Below, in pieces: positions 9,397 to 19,317 of a DNA stretch of 64,000 nt (its first letter is position 1; each line of letters starts with the position of its first letter). The DNA is from RGIG4708 sp045538875 (GTDB lineage Bacteria; Bacillota; Clostridia; UMGS1810): NCBI GenBank assembly GCA_045538875.1, contig JAZQEG010000009.1, positions 78,991 to 142,990 of the forward strand, given 5' to 3'. A model generated the notes under the pieces. The model was given only the letters and a program-made list of their open reading frames with translations. It searched no databases and was not told the origin of the DNA. The position numbers and the translations under genes are program-made.

Positions 9397-10031
9397 TGCA
9401 GGCAGTAATAATTTGTGGCGGTAGCATTGATAATTACAGCGTGGCAAAAAGCTATTGCAAGGGCAGATTTGTGTTGTGTGCCGACGGCGGGCTCAATCAT
9501 TGCAGGGCTATGGGTATTGTACCTGATGTTTGGATAGGTGATAAAGACTCCTGCTTGCTTTGCGACAATGAGTTTAAGCTTGCTACACAAAACGCCGAAG
9601 TTGTAATGCTAAATCCCCAAAAGGATGCTACCGATACCGAGCTTGCATGTGAATATGCAGCTGATAACGGATTTGATGATATTGTCTTGCTTGGTGCAAC
9701 AGGCAGGCGGTTTGACCACACAATTGCAAATGTGTATTTGCTCAAAAAATTGGCAGACATAGGTATAAAAGCAAAAATCGTAGACAACAATAACATAATT
9801 TATGTGGCACAAAAACACAACATAATCAACAAAGGTAATTTTGATTATGTGTCTGTAGTTCCTCTTGACATGTGCATTACAGGTGTGTTTACTAGCGGAT
9901 TGTATTACAAACTAAACAATGACACTATGCAAAAATATTCGTCACGAGGTATAAGCAACAAGCTTTTATCAGATGTTGCAACTATTGATATAGAGTGCGG
10001 TGATGCACTTATAATACTTTCAAAAGATTAA
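9396..10031 (+). CDS. thiN: Thiamine pyrophosphokinase
   Basis: Pyrophosphorylates thiamine to the cofactor ThDP. The 211-residue product shows CADGGLNHC, PDVWIGDKDSC, KDATDTELA and GATGRRFDHTIAN, the ATP/thiamine-binding motifs of the family. ATG 9396 is preceded by AGAGGT. rsgA-rpe-thiN is a standard Firmicutes order. Confidence 0.94.
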   Translation: MQAVIICGGSIDNYSVAKSYCKGRFVLCADGGLNHCRAMGIVPDVWIGDKDSCLLCDNEFKLATQNAEVVMLNPQKDATDTELACEYAADNGFDDIVLLGATGRRFDHTIANVYLLKKLADIGIKAKIVDNNNIIYVAQKHNIINKGNFDYVSVVPLDMCITGVFTSGLYYKLNNDTMQKYSSRGISNKLLSDVATIDIECGDALIILSKD

Positions 10032-10046
10032 TTTTGGAGAATAATT

Positions 10047-10772
10047 ATGAAAGAAAAAATATATACAATCCCCATAAATGATGCGTTTGACAAAAATAGT
10101 GAGTGCGCAGTTTGTGAGTTTGAAAAACAACAGGAAATGCAACGGATAGAGTATACTCTTGGTGCCAGTATGATGGAGCCCGATTCGAGAGTTTTTACCA
10201 ACAACAGAGGCTTTTGTGAGAGGCATACAGCAATGCTTTTAAAAAAAGAAAATAAGTTAAGCCTTGCTCTAGTGCTAAAAACGCACATAGATGAGCTTAT
10301 AGAGGAATTTGAAAAGGCTGATTTACAGCTTAATGAGGCCCCAAAACAAACATTGTTTTCAAAAACACAAGTAGATGCAACCGATACACTTAAAGGTGTT
10401 GTATCCAAAAGAAATTGTACCTGCGCTGTGTGTGAAAAGCTTGATTTAATAATGGATTCATTTGTAGACAATTTGTTGTATCTTTATTTTGCAGAGGATG
10501 AATTTAAACAAAAATTTAACTGTTCAAAAGGCTTTTGCCTTAAACACTATGATTTGCTTGTAAAGGGAGCAAAAAACAAATTAAATGGCAAAAAACTAAA
10601 GGATTTTTGTATTGCACTATCAAAACTTGAAATACAAAATTTCAAACGCATCCGTGATGATGTGGATTGGTTTACCAAAAAATTTGATTACAGATACGAA
10701 AAAGAAGATTGGAAAAATTCACGCGATTCTGTACCCAGGGCAGCTCAAAAAATTTCGGGCTGTTATGAATAA
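10047..10772 (+). CDS. DUF6062 family cysteine-rich protein
   Basis: A 241-residue cytoplasmic protein of unknown function. It contains CxxC-type pairs (CAVCEF near residue 19, CTCAVC near 128) and two FCxxH patterns (GFCERHTAM, GFCLKHYDL), arranged as two similar halves, which suggests a duplicated metal-binding module. I assign it to the DUF6062 family from this pattern and from its frequent place after thiN in Clostridia; no biochemical role is known. Last gene of the long operon, before a strong terminator. Confidence 0.7.
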   Translation: MKEKIYTIPINDAFDKNSECAVCEFEKQQEMQRIEYTLGASMMEPDSRVFTNNRGFCERHTAMLLKKENKLSLALVLKTHIDELIEEFEKADLQLNEAPKQTLFSKTQVDATDTLKGVVSKRNCTCAVCEKLDLIMDSFVDNLLYLYFAEDEFKQKFNCSKGFCLKHYDLLVKGAKNKLNGKKLKDFCIALSKLEIQNFKRIRDDVDWFTKKFDYRYEKEDWKNSRDSVPRAAQKISGCYE

Positions 10773-10825
10773 GTGTGTGTTGCAAAATTTTAAATAACTG
10801 TTTGTAAATTATGAATACTCAAGTA

Positions 10826-10865
10826 ACAAACAAGCTGTGAACTAAGTTGTTCACAGCTTGTTTGT
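10826..10865. terminator. Bidirectional intrinsic terminator
   Basis: A perfect 17-bp inverted repeat (10826-10842 with 10849-10865, loop TAAGTT) lies between the converging core operon and the S41 protease gene. The T-rich and A-rich flanks suit termination in both directions. Confidence 0.85.
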
Positions 10866-10870
10866 TTGGT

Positions 10871-12397
10871 TTATTTTTTCATTGTTGTAAGAGCAGATGT
10901 ATCGGTTAGCGTTTGTTCTTTTGGGCCAGGCCATTCGTTTTTGTAATTTTCCAAAGTACCTGTTCTAAAAATTTCAACTGCAGTGTTAAACACATTGTTA
11001 TCGCTAACTGTTGCAGGCATAAACAAGCCTTCAAGAGTTACCTGAGTGGTCATATCCATAACGCCATACGGGTACAAGCCCTCAGTTTCCTGAAATTTTT
11101 TTGTTGCATAAAACATTTGGTCATCAAACTGCGCACTTTGCTCATCAACCGAGAGTCCAAGCATTTTAAGCCTTTGCTTTATTGCTTTTACATCGTCGCC
11201 GCTGTCACCGAGTTTAAGTACTCTATCATATGTAATTGGCAGCAAATCTGCATCTACATATTTAATTTCTTTGTCTTTTACTTTTACATCAGGCTCAATG
11301 CCCTTGTCATTAATGTTTCGTTTGTTTGGGGTAAGATATATAGCCTCAGTAAGCTTAATGCCGCCTCCAACTTTAAATTTGGTAACATTTTGCATTGTAC
11401 CTTTGCCAAATGTCTGGCTGCCTACAACAATACCAACACCAGTATCCTGCACAGCACCAGCAAATGCCTCCGATGCACTTGCACTATTTTCGTTAACAAG
11501 CACAATAAGGTTGTATTTAGGGCTTATATTTTCCGAATCAAGATGAAAGCTTTTGAGCGGATTTTTGTATTCAATGTGTATAACAGGTCCTTTTGGTATA
11601 AAGTTTTGGCATATGTCTACAAGTGCAGTAAGGCTGCCGCCTGGGTTGTTGCGCAGGTCCATAATTATATTTTTGATGTTTTTTGTGCCAAAGGCTGCAA
11701 GTGCCTGTTTTACAAAGTCATTAGAATGTTCGTCAAAGTTGTAAAGCTGTATATAACCAATTGTGTCATTTTCGAGTGTTTTGTATTCGCCCGATTCAAT
11801 AACCACATTGTCGCGAACCATAGTTTTTTCGATATATATACCATCACGAATAAAGCCTATTGTTACAGTTGTGCCTTTTTGGCCAAGAATGTAGGATTTA
11901 GCCTCCTCAAATTGCATACCAACAATACTTGTACCTGATGCAGTTACTATTAAATCGCCAGCCATAATTCCGGCTTTTTGAGCAGGGGAGCTATTGTAAA
12001 CCTTTGTAACTCTAAGGCCTTCTTCAAACTCCATAATACCAACACCAATTCCGCAAAATTCACCCGACAAATTTGTATAAAACTGTTCAAATTCATCTTT
12101 GGTAAAATATGTTGAGTGTGCATCAAGGTTGTCAAAAATACCTTTAAATGCCGATTCCCAAACATCGGGATGCTCTTTGATAATTTGTGCAAGAGCATTT
12201 TTGTACAGCTCTTCGGTTGATATATCAAATTTATAATTGTTTTTTACAAGTGAAATAGCAGTTGTAACAATTGCTTGTGCATAATCCGAAGTAATCTGAG
12301 GTTGTGATTGTTGAGTGCTCAAACTAGTTGCATATACATTAAATGACATGGTTGTCAATACAAGTACTATTGTAATTAATCGCATTAATCTTTTCAT
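10871..12397 (-). CDS. S41 family C-terminal processing peptidase with PDZ and peptidoglycan-binding domains
   Basis: Exported serine protease of the CtpA/CtpB type. The 508-residue product begins with a signal peptide or anchor (MKRLMRLITIVLVLTTM). A PDZ domain around residues 100-185 (FCGIGVGIM, GIMAGD) precedes the tail-specific protease core. The nucleophile is in NENSASASEAFAG and the general-base Lys in TFGKGTMQN. A C-terminal peptidoglycan-binding 1 domain (LGDSGDDVKAIKQRLKMLG) occupies about residues 395-460. CtpB homologues act in sporulation signalling, but the substrate here is not known. Follows argS with a 29-base gap and its own AAAGGAGG. Confidence 0.92.
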   Translation of the reverse strand: MKRLMRLITIVLVLTTMSFNVYATSLSTQQSQPQITSDYAQAIVTTAISLVKNNYKFDISTEELYKNALAQIIKEHPDVWESAFKGIFDNLDAHSTYFTKDEFEQFYTNLSGEFCGIGVGIMEFEEGLRVTKVYNSSPAQKAGIMAGDLIVTASGTSIVGMQFEEAKSYILGQKGTTVTIGFIRDGIYIEKTMVRDNVVIESGEYKTLENDTIGYIQLYNFDEHSNDFVKQALAAFGTKNIKNIIMDLRNNPGGSLTALVDICQNFIPKGPVIHIEYKNPLKSFHLDSENISPKYNLIVLVNENSASASEAFAGAVQDTGVGIVVGSQTFGKGTMQNVTKFKVGGGIKLTEAIYLTPNKRNINDKGIEPDVKVKDKEIKYVDADLLPITYDRVLKLGDSGDDVKAIKQRLKMLGLSVDEQSAQFDDQMFYATKKFQETEGLYPYGVMDMTTQVTLEGLFMPATVSDNNVFNTAVEIFRTGTLENYKNEWPGPKEQTLTDTSALTTMKK

Positions 12398-12426
12398 AAT
12401 GCTTTACCTCCTTTGTTTTGCTGATA

Positions 12427-14130
12427 TTACATTTCGTCGGGAGCGTCAATTTTAAGAATATCAAGAATATTTTTAATTATCTGTTTTGTAACTGTGCACA
12501 AAAGGAGTCTTGCCTGCATAAGATTGCTGTCATCACATTTTACGCGGCAATTGTTGTAAAATGAATGGAACAGTGCCGCAAGGTCCATAACATATCTTGT
12601 AAGCTTGCTTGGCTCCATCGACTGTGCACAAAGCACAATTTCCTCGGGCAGAGTAACAATTTTGTTTATAAGCTCAAGCTCATCTGGCTCTTTAAGCATA
12701 GTAACATCAATATCATCAATAGCTGCAAGGCATATGTTTTCTTTTTCGAGATTGCGCAGTATACTTGCAATTCTTGCATGAGCATACTGTACATAAAACA
12801 CAGGATTGTCGCTGTTTTGTTTAACTGCAAGGTCCATATCAAATTCCAAATGGCTGCCTGCCTGACGCAAATTAAAGAAAAATCTTGCCGCGTCAACGCC
12901 AATTTCTTCTATAAGGTCGGACAGGGTAATCATCTCGCCTTTTCGCTTTGACATTCTTGCAACCTCGCCATTTCGCATAAGTCGTACAAGCTGCATTATT
13001 ATAATTTCAAGCTTGCTGCTGTCAATTTTAAGTGCTTCCATTGCGCCTTTCATTCGTGCAACATGTCCGTGGTGGTCGGCACCCCAAATGTTAATTACCT
13101 TGTCAAAGCCTCGCATTGTAAATTTGTTGCGGTGGTAAGCAATATCAACTGCAAAATATGTGGGTATGCCATTTGCCCTTATAAGTACTTCGTCTTTTTC
13201 GTCACCAAATTCTGTTGTTTTAATCCACACAGCTCCATCTTTTTGGTAAGTAAGCCCTGCATCTGTAAGGAGCTTTATAGTCTCGGCAACTTCACCGTTA
13301 TTGTGAATTGTACTCTCTGGGAACCAAACATCGTAATCTATTCGGTATTTGCTAAGGTCTTTTTTGAGGTTTGCAATGTTTATAGGCAGTGCATATGCTA
13401 CAAGAGCATCTCTTCTTTCGCTTTCGGGTACATCTTTGAGAGCATCGCCGTTTATATCGTAGTAATTTTGAGCATGCAGCTTAATGTCGCTGCCCTGATA
13501 CCAATCTTCAGAAAATTCAACTGCATCCTCACCATAAATAATCTGTAGGTATCTGGCTTCAAGAGATTTGCCAAACTTTTCAATCTGTGCGCCTGCATCA
13601 TTAATGTAAAATTCTCTGGTAACATCATAGCCTGCCCACTCAAGCACACTTGCAAGGCTGTCGCCAAGTGCACCGCCTCTTGCATTGCCCATATGCATAG
13701 GGCCTGTGGGGTTTGCACTTACAAATTCAACCATAACCTTTTTGCCATTGCCTGCATTGGTTCGGCCAAAATCACTCTTTTTTTGGTATGCACTTACAAG
13801 GCCGTCATACAACCAGCTCTTTTTAAGGTAAAAGTTAATAAATCCTGGGCCTGCAATTTCGATTTTGTCAATATAAGTTCCCTCTGTTATAATATTTTGT
13901 ACAAGAGATGCCGCAAGCTCACGGGGGTTCTTTTTCAAAATTTTGGTAAGCTTCATAGCTGTATTTACCGAAAAGTCACCATAGGTTTTGTCCTTTGGTA
14001 CCTCGATTTCAATATCAGCATTAATTACCTCTTGTTTTGCGTTATCGTCAAGCTCAATAGCAAGGCTATTAAGGGCTTTTGCCACAGCGTCTTCAATTTG
14101 TGTCTTTATTTTAAATACTGTATCGGTCAT
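12427..14130 (-). CDS. argS: Arginyl-tRNA synthetase
   Basis: Class I aminoacyl-tRNA synthetase charging tRNA-Arg. The 567-residue product has the N-terminal Add-1 domain, a HIGH-like motif in NPTGPMHMGNARGGALGD, and a KMSKS-like ARMSKRKG. The C-terminal DALR anticodon-binding domain ends the chain. It overlaps DUF1934 by ATGA, matching the ywiB-argS pairing of B. subtilis. Confidence 0.97.
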   Translation of the reverse strand: MTDTVFKIKTQIEDAVAKALNSLAIELDDNAKQEVINADIEIEVPKDKTYGDFSVNTAMKLTKILKKNPRELAASLVQNIITEGTYIDKIEIAGPGFINFYLKKSWLYDGLVSAYQKKSDFGRTNAGNGKKVMVEFVSANPTGPMHMGNARGGALGDSLASVLEWAGYDVTREFYINDAGAQIEKFGKSLEARYLQIIYGEDAVEFSEDWYQGSDIKLHAQNYYDINGDALKDVPESERRDALVAYALPINIANLKKDLSKYRIDYDVWFPESTIHNNGEVAETIKLLTDAGLTYQKDGAVWIKTTEFGDEKDEVLIRANGIPTYFAVDIAYHRNKFTMRGFDKVINIWGADHHGHVARMKGAMEALKIDSSKLEIIIMQLVRLMRNGEVARMSKRKGEMITLSDLIEEIGVDAARFFFNLRQAGSHLEFDMDLAVKQNSDNPVFYVQYAHARIASILRNLEKENICLAAIDDIDVTMLKEPDELELINKIVTLPEEIVLCAQSMEPSKLTRYVMDLAALFHSFYNNCRVKCDDSNLMQARLLLCTVTKQIIKNILDILKIDAPDEM

Positions 14131-14555
14131 TGTTGTGCCTCCTTAACATTTATCTTTAGGTTATTGTTACCGCACGGTTTGTCATTCATATCAATTGAGT
14201 AGTCAATACTTATGTCACCGCCATTTTCATCAATGTTGATATCGAGCTTTTTAGTGTAAATTCCAACCATCATCTGACCGTATGGCGTGTTGTACAATGA
14301 GTAGGTTTTTCTGCCTTCAATATATAGCATATCGGTAGTCAAGGTACCCGTACGCTGAATAGAAAGGTAATCTAATCCAATTTCTATGCTGGTATGGCAT
14401 CCCCCAAGTCCTGTGGCCTCCGACTCATCATAATCTATGTAATACAAGCCGTTATCATATTCAAATTCACCGCTTGTAACAAGCTCTATATTGTCACTAT
14501 CTGTGTCACCCACAGTTTGCTGAAATCCGTTTATTGTAATAAGGTAATTGCTCAT
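14127..14555 (-). CDS. DUF1934 (YwiB-like) beta-barrel protein
   Basis: A 142-residue protein of the DUF1934 family, a lipocalin-like fold of unknown function. Seen: beta-rich pattern with LVTSGEFEYDNGLYYIDYDE, TLTTDMLYIEGRKT and a PYGQMMVGIYTKKLD strand. It is located between murI and argS, overlapping the argS start by 4 bases; the same neighbour relation occurs in Bacillus. Confidence 0.85.
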   Translation of the reverse strand: MSNYLITINGFQQTVGDTDSDNIELVTSGEFEYDNGLYYIDYDESEATGLGGCHTSIEIGLDYLSIQRTGTLTTDMLYIEGRKTYSLYNTPYGQMMVGIYTKKLDINIDENGGDISIDYSIDMNDKPCGNNNLKINVKEAQQ

Positions 14556-14565
14556 ATAATCTCCG

Positions 14566-15372
14566 TTAATAGTTTTCTATATCAATTTTTTGTATGTCTG
14601 TAATGTGCTCTCCCAAAAACAAATCGGCAATGTCCGAAAAGCTGTCTACCGAATCACTAACATAATATCTGTACTGCACATCTGCTTTTTTATTGGCACA
14701 CATATTGTTTAAACGCAGGTAATCCTTTGTGTATCTTGCAGCTTCTGCTCCCGAATTTACAAGTGTTATTTGTGGCCCTGCTATTTTTGCAATTGTTTGA
14801 GTCAAAAGGGGATAGTGAGTACAACCAAGTATAATTGTGTCAACATTTTGCTGCAAAACATCGTCAAGATATTTTTTGCATACATGGTATGCAATCTCGT
14901 CATTTGTGCATCCGCTCTCGACAATTGGTACAAACAAAGTGCATGCTTTATTAATTACAAATGCATCAGGTTCGATTGCCTTGATTTGCTGTTCATACAT
15001 TCCACTTTTTATTGTGCCGGGGGTACCAAGCACTGCAATTCTTTTTGTTTTGCTTTGTTTAACGGCACTTTTAACAGCAGGTGATACAACGCCTATTACT
15101 GGTATATCCATGCTATACATAATTTGTGGCAGTGCAACAGTGCTTGCGGTGCCGCACGCAACAATAATAGCTTTTATGTCAAAGCTCTTTAAAAAGTTTA
15201 TGTCGGATTTTACGTATTTGATTATTGTGTCGTTGGAACGGGTACCATAAGGAACTCTGCCAGTATCACCAAAATATATAATGTTTTCATCAGGTAAAAC
15301 CTTTTTTAATTCCTTAACAACAGTAAGCCCTCCAAGGCCCGAATCAAAAACACCAATGTACTTGTTGTTCAT
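14566..15372 (-). CDS. murI: Glutamate racemase
   Basis: Makes D-glutamate for peptidoglycan. The 268-residue product carries FDSGLGGLTV, YFGDTGRVPYG, ACGTAST (first catalytic Cys) and GCTHYPLL (second catalytic Cys). A longer frame reaches 15414, but ATG 15372 with an AGGAGGT eight bases upstream gives the standard N-terminus. First gene of the minus-strand operon murI-DUF1934-argS-S41. Confidence 0.95.
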   Translation of the reverse strand: MNNKYIGVFDSGLGGLTVVKELKKVLPDENIIYFGDTGRVPYGTRSNDTIIKYVKSDINFLKSFDIKAIIVACGTASTVALPQIMYSMDIPVIGVVSPAVKSAVKQSKTKRIAVLGTPGTIKSGMYEQQIKAIEPDAFVINKACTLFVPIVESGCTNDEIAYHVCKKYLDDVLQQNVDTIILGCTHYPLLTQTIAKIAGPQITLVNSGAEAARYTKDYLRLNNMCANKKADVQYRYYVSDSVDSFSDIADLFLGEHITDIQKIDIENY

Positions 15373-15460
15373 TGCAAACCTCCTATATACACACTTCAAT
15401 ATATTATAACACAAAGGGCAAAAAAAATAAATGCTTTTTTAAAAATTTTAATAAAAAATA

Positions 15461-15489
15461 TTGAGAAATTTAAATCGTTATGCTATAAT
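15461..15489 (+). promoter_or_regulatory. Sigma-A promoter for the OGG gene
   Basis: TTGAGA (15461-15466), 17-base spacer, TATAAT (15484-15489), 33 bases before the start codon at 15523. Confidence 0.8.
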
Positions 15490-15522
15490 TTTATGGTAGT
15501 TTGATACAAAGGATGAAACAGT

Positions 15523-16383
15523 ATGGAATTTACAGTTAACAACAACAGTGTAACAATAAGCGGAATATGCGATTTTAACGCCACACACACCTTTGATTGC
15601 GGCCAGTGCTTTCGTTGGCAAAAAAACGCAGACGGCTCTTACACAGGGGTTGCACACGGCAGAGTGGTAAATGTTAAATATACCGATAATTCGGTTGTGA
15701 TAAGCAACACAAATATAGAAGATGTTAAAAACATATGGCTTGATTATTTTGATTTAAACAGGGATTATTCCAAAATCAAAAGCCTGTACAAAAACGATGC
15801 AAACCTAAAGCTTGCTATGGAATTTGGCTACGGTATAAAAATTTTGAGGCAAGAGATTTTTGAGTGCCTTGTATCATTTATAATTTCTACACAAAATGGT
15901 ATTCCAAGAATTAAAAAAATTGTTTCAAAGCTGTGCGATATGTATGGAAACAAAATTGAGTTTGGCGGCAAAATATATTCGGGCTTTCCTACACCCGAGC
16001 AGCTTAAAGGCGTAACCGAAAAAGACCTTGAGCCGCTTAAAGCAGGGTACAGAGCCAGTTATATTGTGGATTGCATAAACAAAGTTGCATCGGGCGAGAT
16101 AGATTTAAAAAAGGTTTCGATGCTTGATACTGATAGTGCAAGAAAGGAGCTTATCAAAATTAAGGGTGTAGGCCCTAAGGTTGCCGACTGCGTAATGCTT
16201 TTTTCGATGGGTAAGTACGATGCATTTCCTATTGATGTATGGGTAAAACGCACAATGAGCAATCTTTATCTTGACGAGGGGGCATCGGTAAAAGATATAC
16301 AAAAATATGCAGCAAAACATTTTGGAAAGTTTGCAGGTATTGCACAGCAGTATTTGTTTTACTATGCTAGGCAAAACAACTAA
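15523..16383 (+). CDS. 8-oxoguanine DNA glycosylase (OGG1-like, HhH-GPD)
   Basis: Base-excision repair glycosylase/AP-lyase. The 286-residue product has the OGG N-terminal domain (FDCGQCFRW near residue 24) and an HhH-GPD domain. The latter shows the helix-hairpin-helix KIKGVGPKVADCVML, with the expected catalytic Lys in PKVADC, and the catalytic Asp in FPIDVWVKR. The bacterial OGG1-like form is common in Clostridia. Single-gene unit between a promoter at 15461 and a terminator at 16392. Confidence 0.92.
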   Translation: MEFTVNNNSVTISGICDFNATHTFDCGQCFRWQKNADGSYTGVAHGRVVNVKYTDNSVVISNTNIEDVKNIWLDYFDLNRDYSKIKSLYKNDANLKLAMEFGYGIKILRQEIFECLVSFIISTQNGIPRIKKIVSKLCDMYGNKIEFGGKIYSGFPTPEQLKGVTEKDLEPLKAGYRASYIVDCINKVASGEIDLKKVSMLDTDSARKELIKIKGVGPKVADCVMLFSMGKYDAFPIDVWVKRTMSNLYLDEGASVKDIQKYAAKHFGKFAGIAQQYLFYYARQNN

Positions 16384-16391
16384 ATAACATA

Positions 16392-16430
16392 GGGGTGTAA
16401 AAATCTAAAGATTTTTACACCCCATTTTTG
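16392..16430. terminator. Bidirectional intrinsic terminator
   Basis: A 15-bp stem (16392-16406 with 16409-16423) with a very small loop is followed by ATTTTTGTT. It separates the converging OGG and mnmA genes. Confidence 0.85.
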
Positions 16431-17501
16431 TTAAAAAGTTGATTGTATTACCCCTCCGCCAAGCACCTCGTCACCGTTGTAAAACACAGCTGACTGCCCG
16501 GGCGTTACAGCCCGCTGAGGCTCGTCAAATGTTACTTTGCAACCGTTTTTGTCCTGCTCAATTATGCACTTGGCAGGCTTTGCACTGTAACGGGTTTTGC
16601 ATGTGGCTTTAAATGGATATTTTGCCAATGATTCATTAGTAAAAGTAATACTGTCAGCATATAACCCTTTTGAGTATTCACTGCCTTTTTCACCCAAAAC
16701 AACAGTGTTTGTAGCTGCATCAATTTTTGTTACAAACATTGGCTTGCCAAAGGTCATACCAAGCCCCTTTCGCTGACCAATTGTAAAATTGATTATCCCG
16801 CTATGTTTGCCAATACAATTGCCGTTGGTATCTTCAAAATTGCCGCCGCAAGGCTTGTAATTTGCAAAGTCTTTTATAAAGCTGATGTGGTCATTATCAG
16901 GGATAAAGCATATCTCCATACTATCCTTTTTTTCGGCAATAAACATACCAATTTCTTTTTCGGCAATTTGTCTTATGTGCTCTTTTGAGTATTCACCAAG
17001 CGGCATCAAAATTTTTGCAAGCTGATTTTGAGTAAGGTTGTAAAGCACATATGTCTGGTCTTTTAAGTCATATTTAGACTTTACAAGCTTGTATATATCA
17101 CCATCGTTTTGTATTTTTGCATAGTGGCCTGTTGCAATGTAGTCATATCCGTTTTGTTCAGCATAGCGTAGCATAAAGCCAAACTTTATATGCTTGTTAC
17201 ACACAATGCACGGGTTTGGAGTTCTGCCTTGCTTATATTCATTTGCAAAATTTTGCACCACATAATTTTCAAAATCATCTTCGCAGTTTAGCACAATGTG
17301 ACATATGCCTAGCTTGTCGGCAACAGATTTTGCATCTTTAATAGCTTTGTCTAAAGGGCAATTTTCTATTTTGCCTTTGTGCAGCTTTTGGCTCCACATT
17401 TTAAGAGTAACACCTGTTACATCATAACCTTGCTGTTTTAGCAAATATGCTGCAACAGAGCTGTCAACACCGCCGCTTAATCCAATTAATACTTTTTTCA
17501 T
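16431..17501 (-). CDS. mnmA: tRNA-specific 2-thiouridylase MnmA
   Basis: Inserts sulfur at U34 of Lys, Glu and Gln tRNAs. The 356-residue product has the PP-loop GLSGGVDSSVAAYLL, the catalytic Cys in TPNPCIVCN, ATGHYAKI, and a C-terminal beta-barrel with a second Cys region (CKTRYSAKPAKC). It lies 8 bases after pncB, so the two form a minus-strand operon. Confidence 0.96.
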   Translation of the reverse strand: MKKVLIGLSGGVDSSVAAYLLKQQGYDVTGVTLKMWSQKLHKGKIENCPLDKAIKDAKSVADKLGICHIVLNCEDDFENYVVQNFANEYKQGRTPNPCIVCNKHIKFGFMLRYAEQNGYDYIATGHYAKIQNDGDIYKLVKSKYDLKDQTYVLYNLTQNQLAKILMPLGEYSKEHIRQIAEKEIGMFIAEKKDSMEICFIPDNDHISFIKDFANYKPCGGNFEDTNGNCIGKHSGIINFTIGQRKGLGMTFGKPMFVTKIDAATNTVVLGEKGSEYSKGLYADSITFTNESLAKYPFKATCKTRYSAKPAKCIIEQDKNGCKVTFDEPQRAVTPGQSAVFYNGDEVLGGGVIQSTF

Positions 17502-17509
17502 ATTGCACC

Positions 17510-18949
17510 TTATTTATGCTCATTAAGCAAATTTGATTTTATTTGCCACAGCTTTGGTGACAAATCAACATAATAATCGTGAGGATTTTCAAAACGTGTT
17601 ACTTCATCCCAAAGTGTGTCTATTTGCTTTGCACAGTACTCTTTTATTTCGTGAACATTGGGGCTTTTGTACACGCATTTGCCTTTATCAAATATTTTAA
17701 CAAGCAATTCTCTCGAATAGTAATCTGTGATTGTTTTTCTTTTCCATGTGTGAATCGGGTCAAAAATTTCGTAAGGTTCGCCGCATGGTGTCGCTTCATC
17801 AGTGAGCATAAGCACATCAGCAATAGCCTTGTCATTTTCTTTAGAGTACAAACGAATTATTTTTTTGTCGCAAGGTGTAGTAATTTTTGCAACATTTTCA
17901 GAAAGCTTTATTTTTGGAATTTCTTTGCCATTGTGATATAGAGCAGTAAGCTTGTACACACCGCCAAAAACAGGCTCAGATTTTGATGTGATAAGGCGCT
18001 CGCCAACACCAAATGTATCAATGCACGCACCCTGATTTATGAGGTCGCGTATAATATACTCGTCAAGTGAGTTGGACACACAAATTTTAACATCACAAAG
18101 GCCCTCGCTGTCAAGTATTTTGCGCACCTTTTTGGTAAGGTATGTTATGTCACCGCTGTCTATACGCACTCCTGCAGGCTTATGACCATTTGGAATAAGC
18201 ACTTCCTTAAATACCTTTATTGCATTGGGCAATCCCGATTTTAACACATTATATGTGTCAATAAGCAATGTGCAATTGTCGGGATAACACTCTGCATAAG
18301 CTTTAAAAGCATCATATTCGGTAGGAAACAGCTGCACCCAACTGTGAGCCATTGTGCCAAGGGCGGGTATTCCATCCTCAACATCCGAAATTGTGCAGGC
18401 AGTACCAACACAACCCGATATATATGCAGCACGTGCTCCGTAAATTGCCCCGTACACACCCTGAGCCCGTCGCGAACCAAATTCCATAACAGGTCTGCCG
18501 CCTGCAGCGCGCACAATTCTGTTGGATTTGGTAGCAATAAGGCTCTGATGGTTTATATTAAGCAACAGCATAGTTTCAATAAATTGTGCCTGCATCACAG
18601 GGCCTATAACCTTTATAAGAGGCTCTCCAGGGAAGACGGGTGTGCCTTCCTGAATTGCCCACACATCACATTCAAACTTAAAGGTGGCAAGATAATTTAA
18701 AAATTCCTCACAAAATATGCCTTTGCTTCGCAGATATTCAATATCTTCGTTGCTGAAATTGAGCTCGTTTAAGTAGTCAATAACTTGTTTTAGCCCAGCT
18801 GTAATAGCAAATCCGCCATTGTCTGGAACTTTGCGAAAGTACAAGTCAAAGCACGCAATTTCGTCTTTGTAGCCGTGCTTTAAATATCCGTTAGCCATAG
18901 TAAGCTCGTAAAAGTCAACAAGCATAGTAAAGTTGTCAAGTTTGTTCAT
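17510..18949 (-). CDS. pncB: Nicotinate phosphoribosyltransferase
   Basis: Salvages nicotinate into NAD synthesis. The 479-residue product starts MNKLDNFTMLVDFYELTMANGY, and shows FDLYFRKVP, the EFGSRRAQG substrate motif and GVRIDSGD near the phosphoribosyl site. Length fits the long NAPRTase class with a C-terminal extension. ATG 18949 is preceded by AGGAG. Confidence 0.95.
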   Translation of the reverse strand: MNKLDNFTMLVDFYELTMANGYLKHGYKDEIACFDLYFRKVPDNGGFAITAGLKQVIDYLNELNFSNEDIEYLRSKGIFCEEFLNYLATFKFECDVWAIQEGTPVFPGEPLIKVIGPVMQAQFIETMLLLNINHQSLIATKSNRIVRAAGGRPVMEFGSRRAQGVYGAIYGARAAYISGCVGTACTISDVEDGIPALGTMAHSWVQLFPTEYDAFKAYAECYPDNCTLLIDTYNVLKSGLPNAIKVFKEVLIPNGHKPAGVRIDSGDITYLTKKVRKILDSEGLCDVKICVSNSLDEYIIRDLINQGACIDTFGVGERLITSKSEPVFGGVYKLTALYHNGKEIPKIKLSENVAKITTPCDKKIIRLYSKENDKAIADVLMLTDEATPCGEPYEIFDPIHTWKRKTITDYYSRELLVKIFDKGKCVYKSPNVHEIKEYCAKQIDTLWDEVTRFENPHDYYVDLSPKLWQIKSNLLNEHK

Positions 18950-19011
18950 TTTGTTAACATCTCCTATATATATGACATACGGCGAGGCAACAGCCCCGCC
19001 GCTAAAATCAG

Positions 19012-19287
19012 TTATTGTGCTTTTGCAGATTCAAGCCAGAATGCACCAATATCAAGAGCGCGGAAAAGGCTTTCTTTTTCAACCTTTTTAACTGTTCTGC
19101 CGTTTTCTATAAGCGATACCGAAACATTGTTTGCAAGTTCAAGCCCTTTAATTTGTGAAGTGCCCAAAATTTCCATCTGAATGTAAATGTTTTCAAACAT
19201 ATCGCCGTAAATTATAACATTACCTCTTTTTACAAGGGGGATATTTTTGTAAAGAAGTGCTGTTTGTTCTTTTTTAGCTGCAGCCAT
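19012..19287 (-). CDS. Small conserved-looking protein of unknown function
   Basis: A 91-residue, soluble, alpha/beta protein (MAAAKKEQTALLYKNIPLV). It has no motif I can assign. GGAG lies 8 bases before ATG 19287 and a good promoter lies upstream, so expression is likely. It stands alone between pncB and the divergent DUF421 gene. Composition matches the neighbouring core genes. Confidence 0.7.
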   Translation of the reverse strand: MAAAKKEQTALLYKNIPLVKRGNVIIYGDMFENIYIQMEILGTSQIKGLELANNVSVSLIENGRTVKKVEKESLFRALDIGAFWLESAKAQ

Positions 19288-19317
19288 TATATCAACTCCA
19301 TTTCAATATTGCTTGTT

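Noticed and set aside
10913..11938. Plus-strand 341-codon ORF opposite the S41 protease
   Set aside because: Antisense shadow with Cys/Phe/Lys-rich composition and no family motif; the minus-strand gene has full catalytic motifs.
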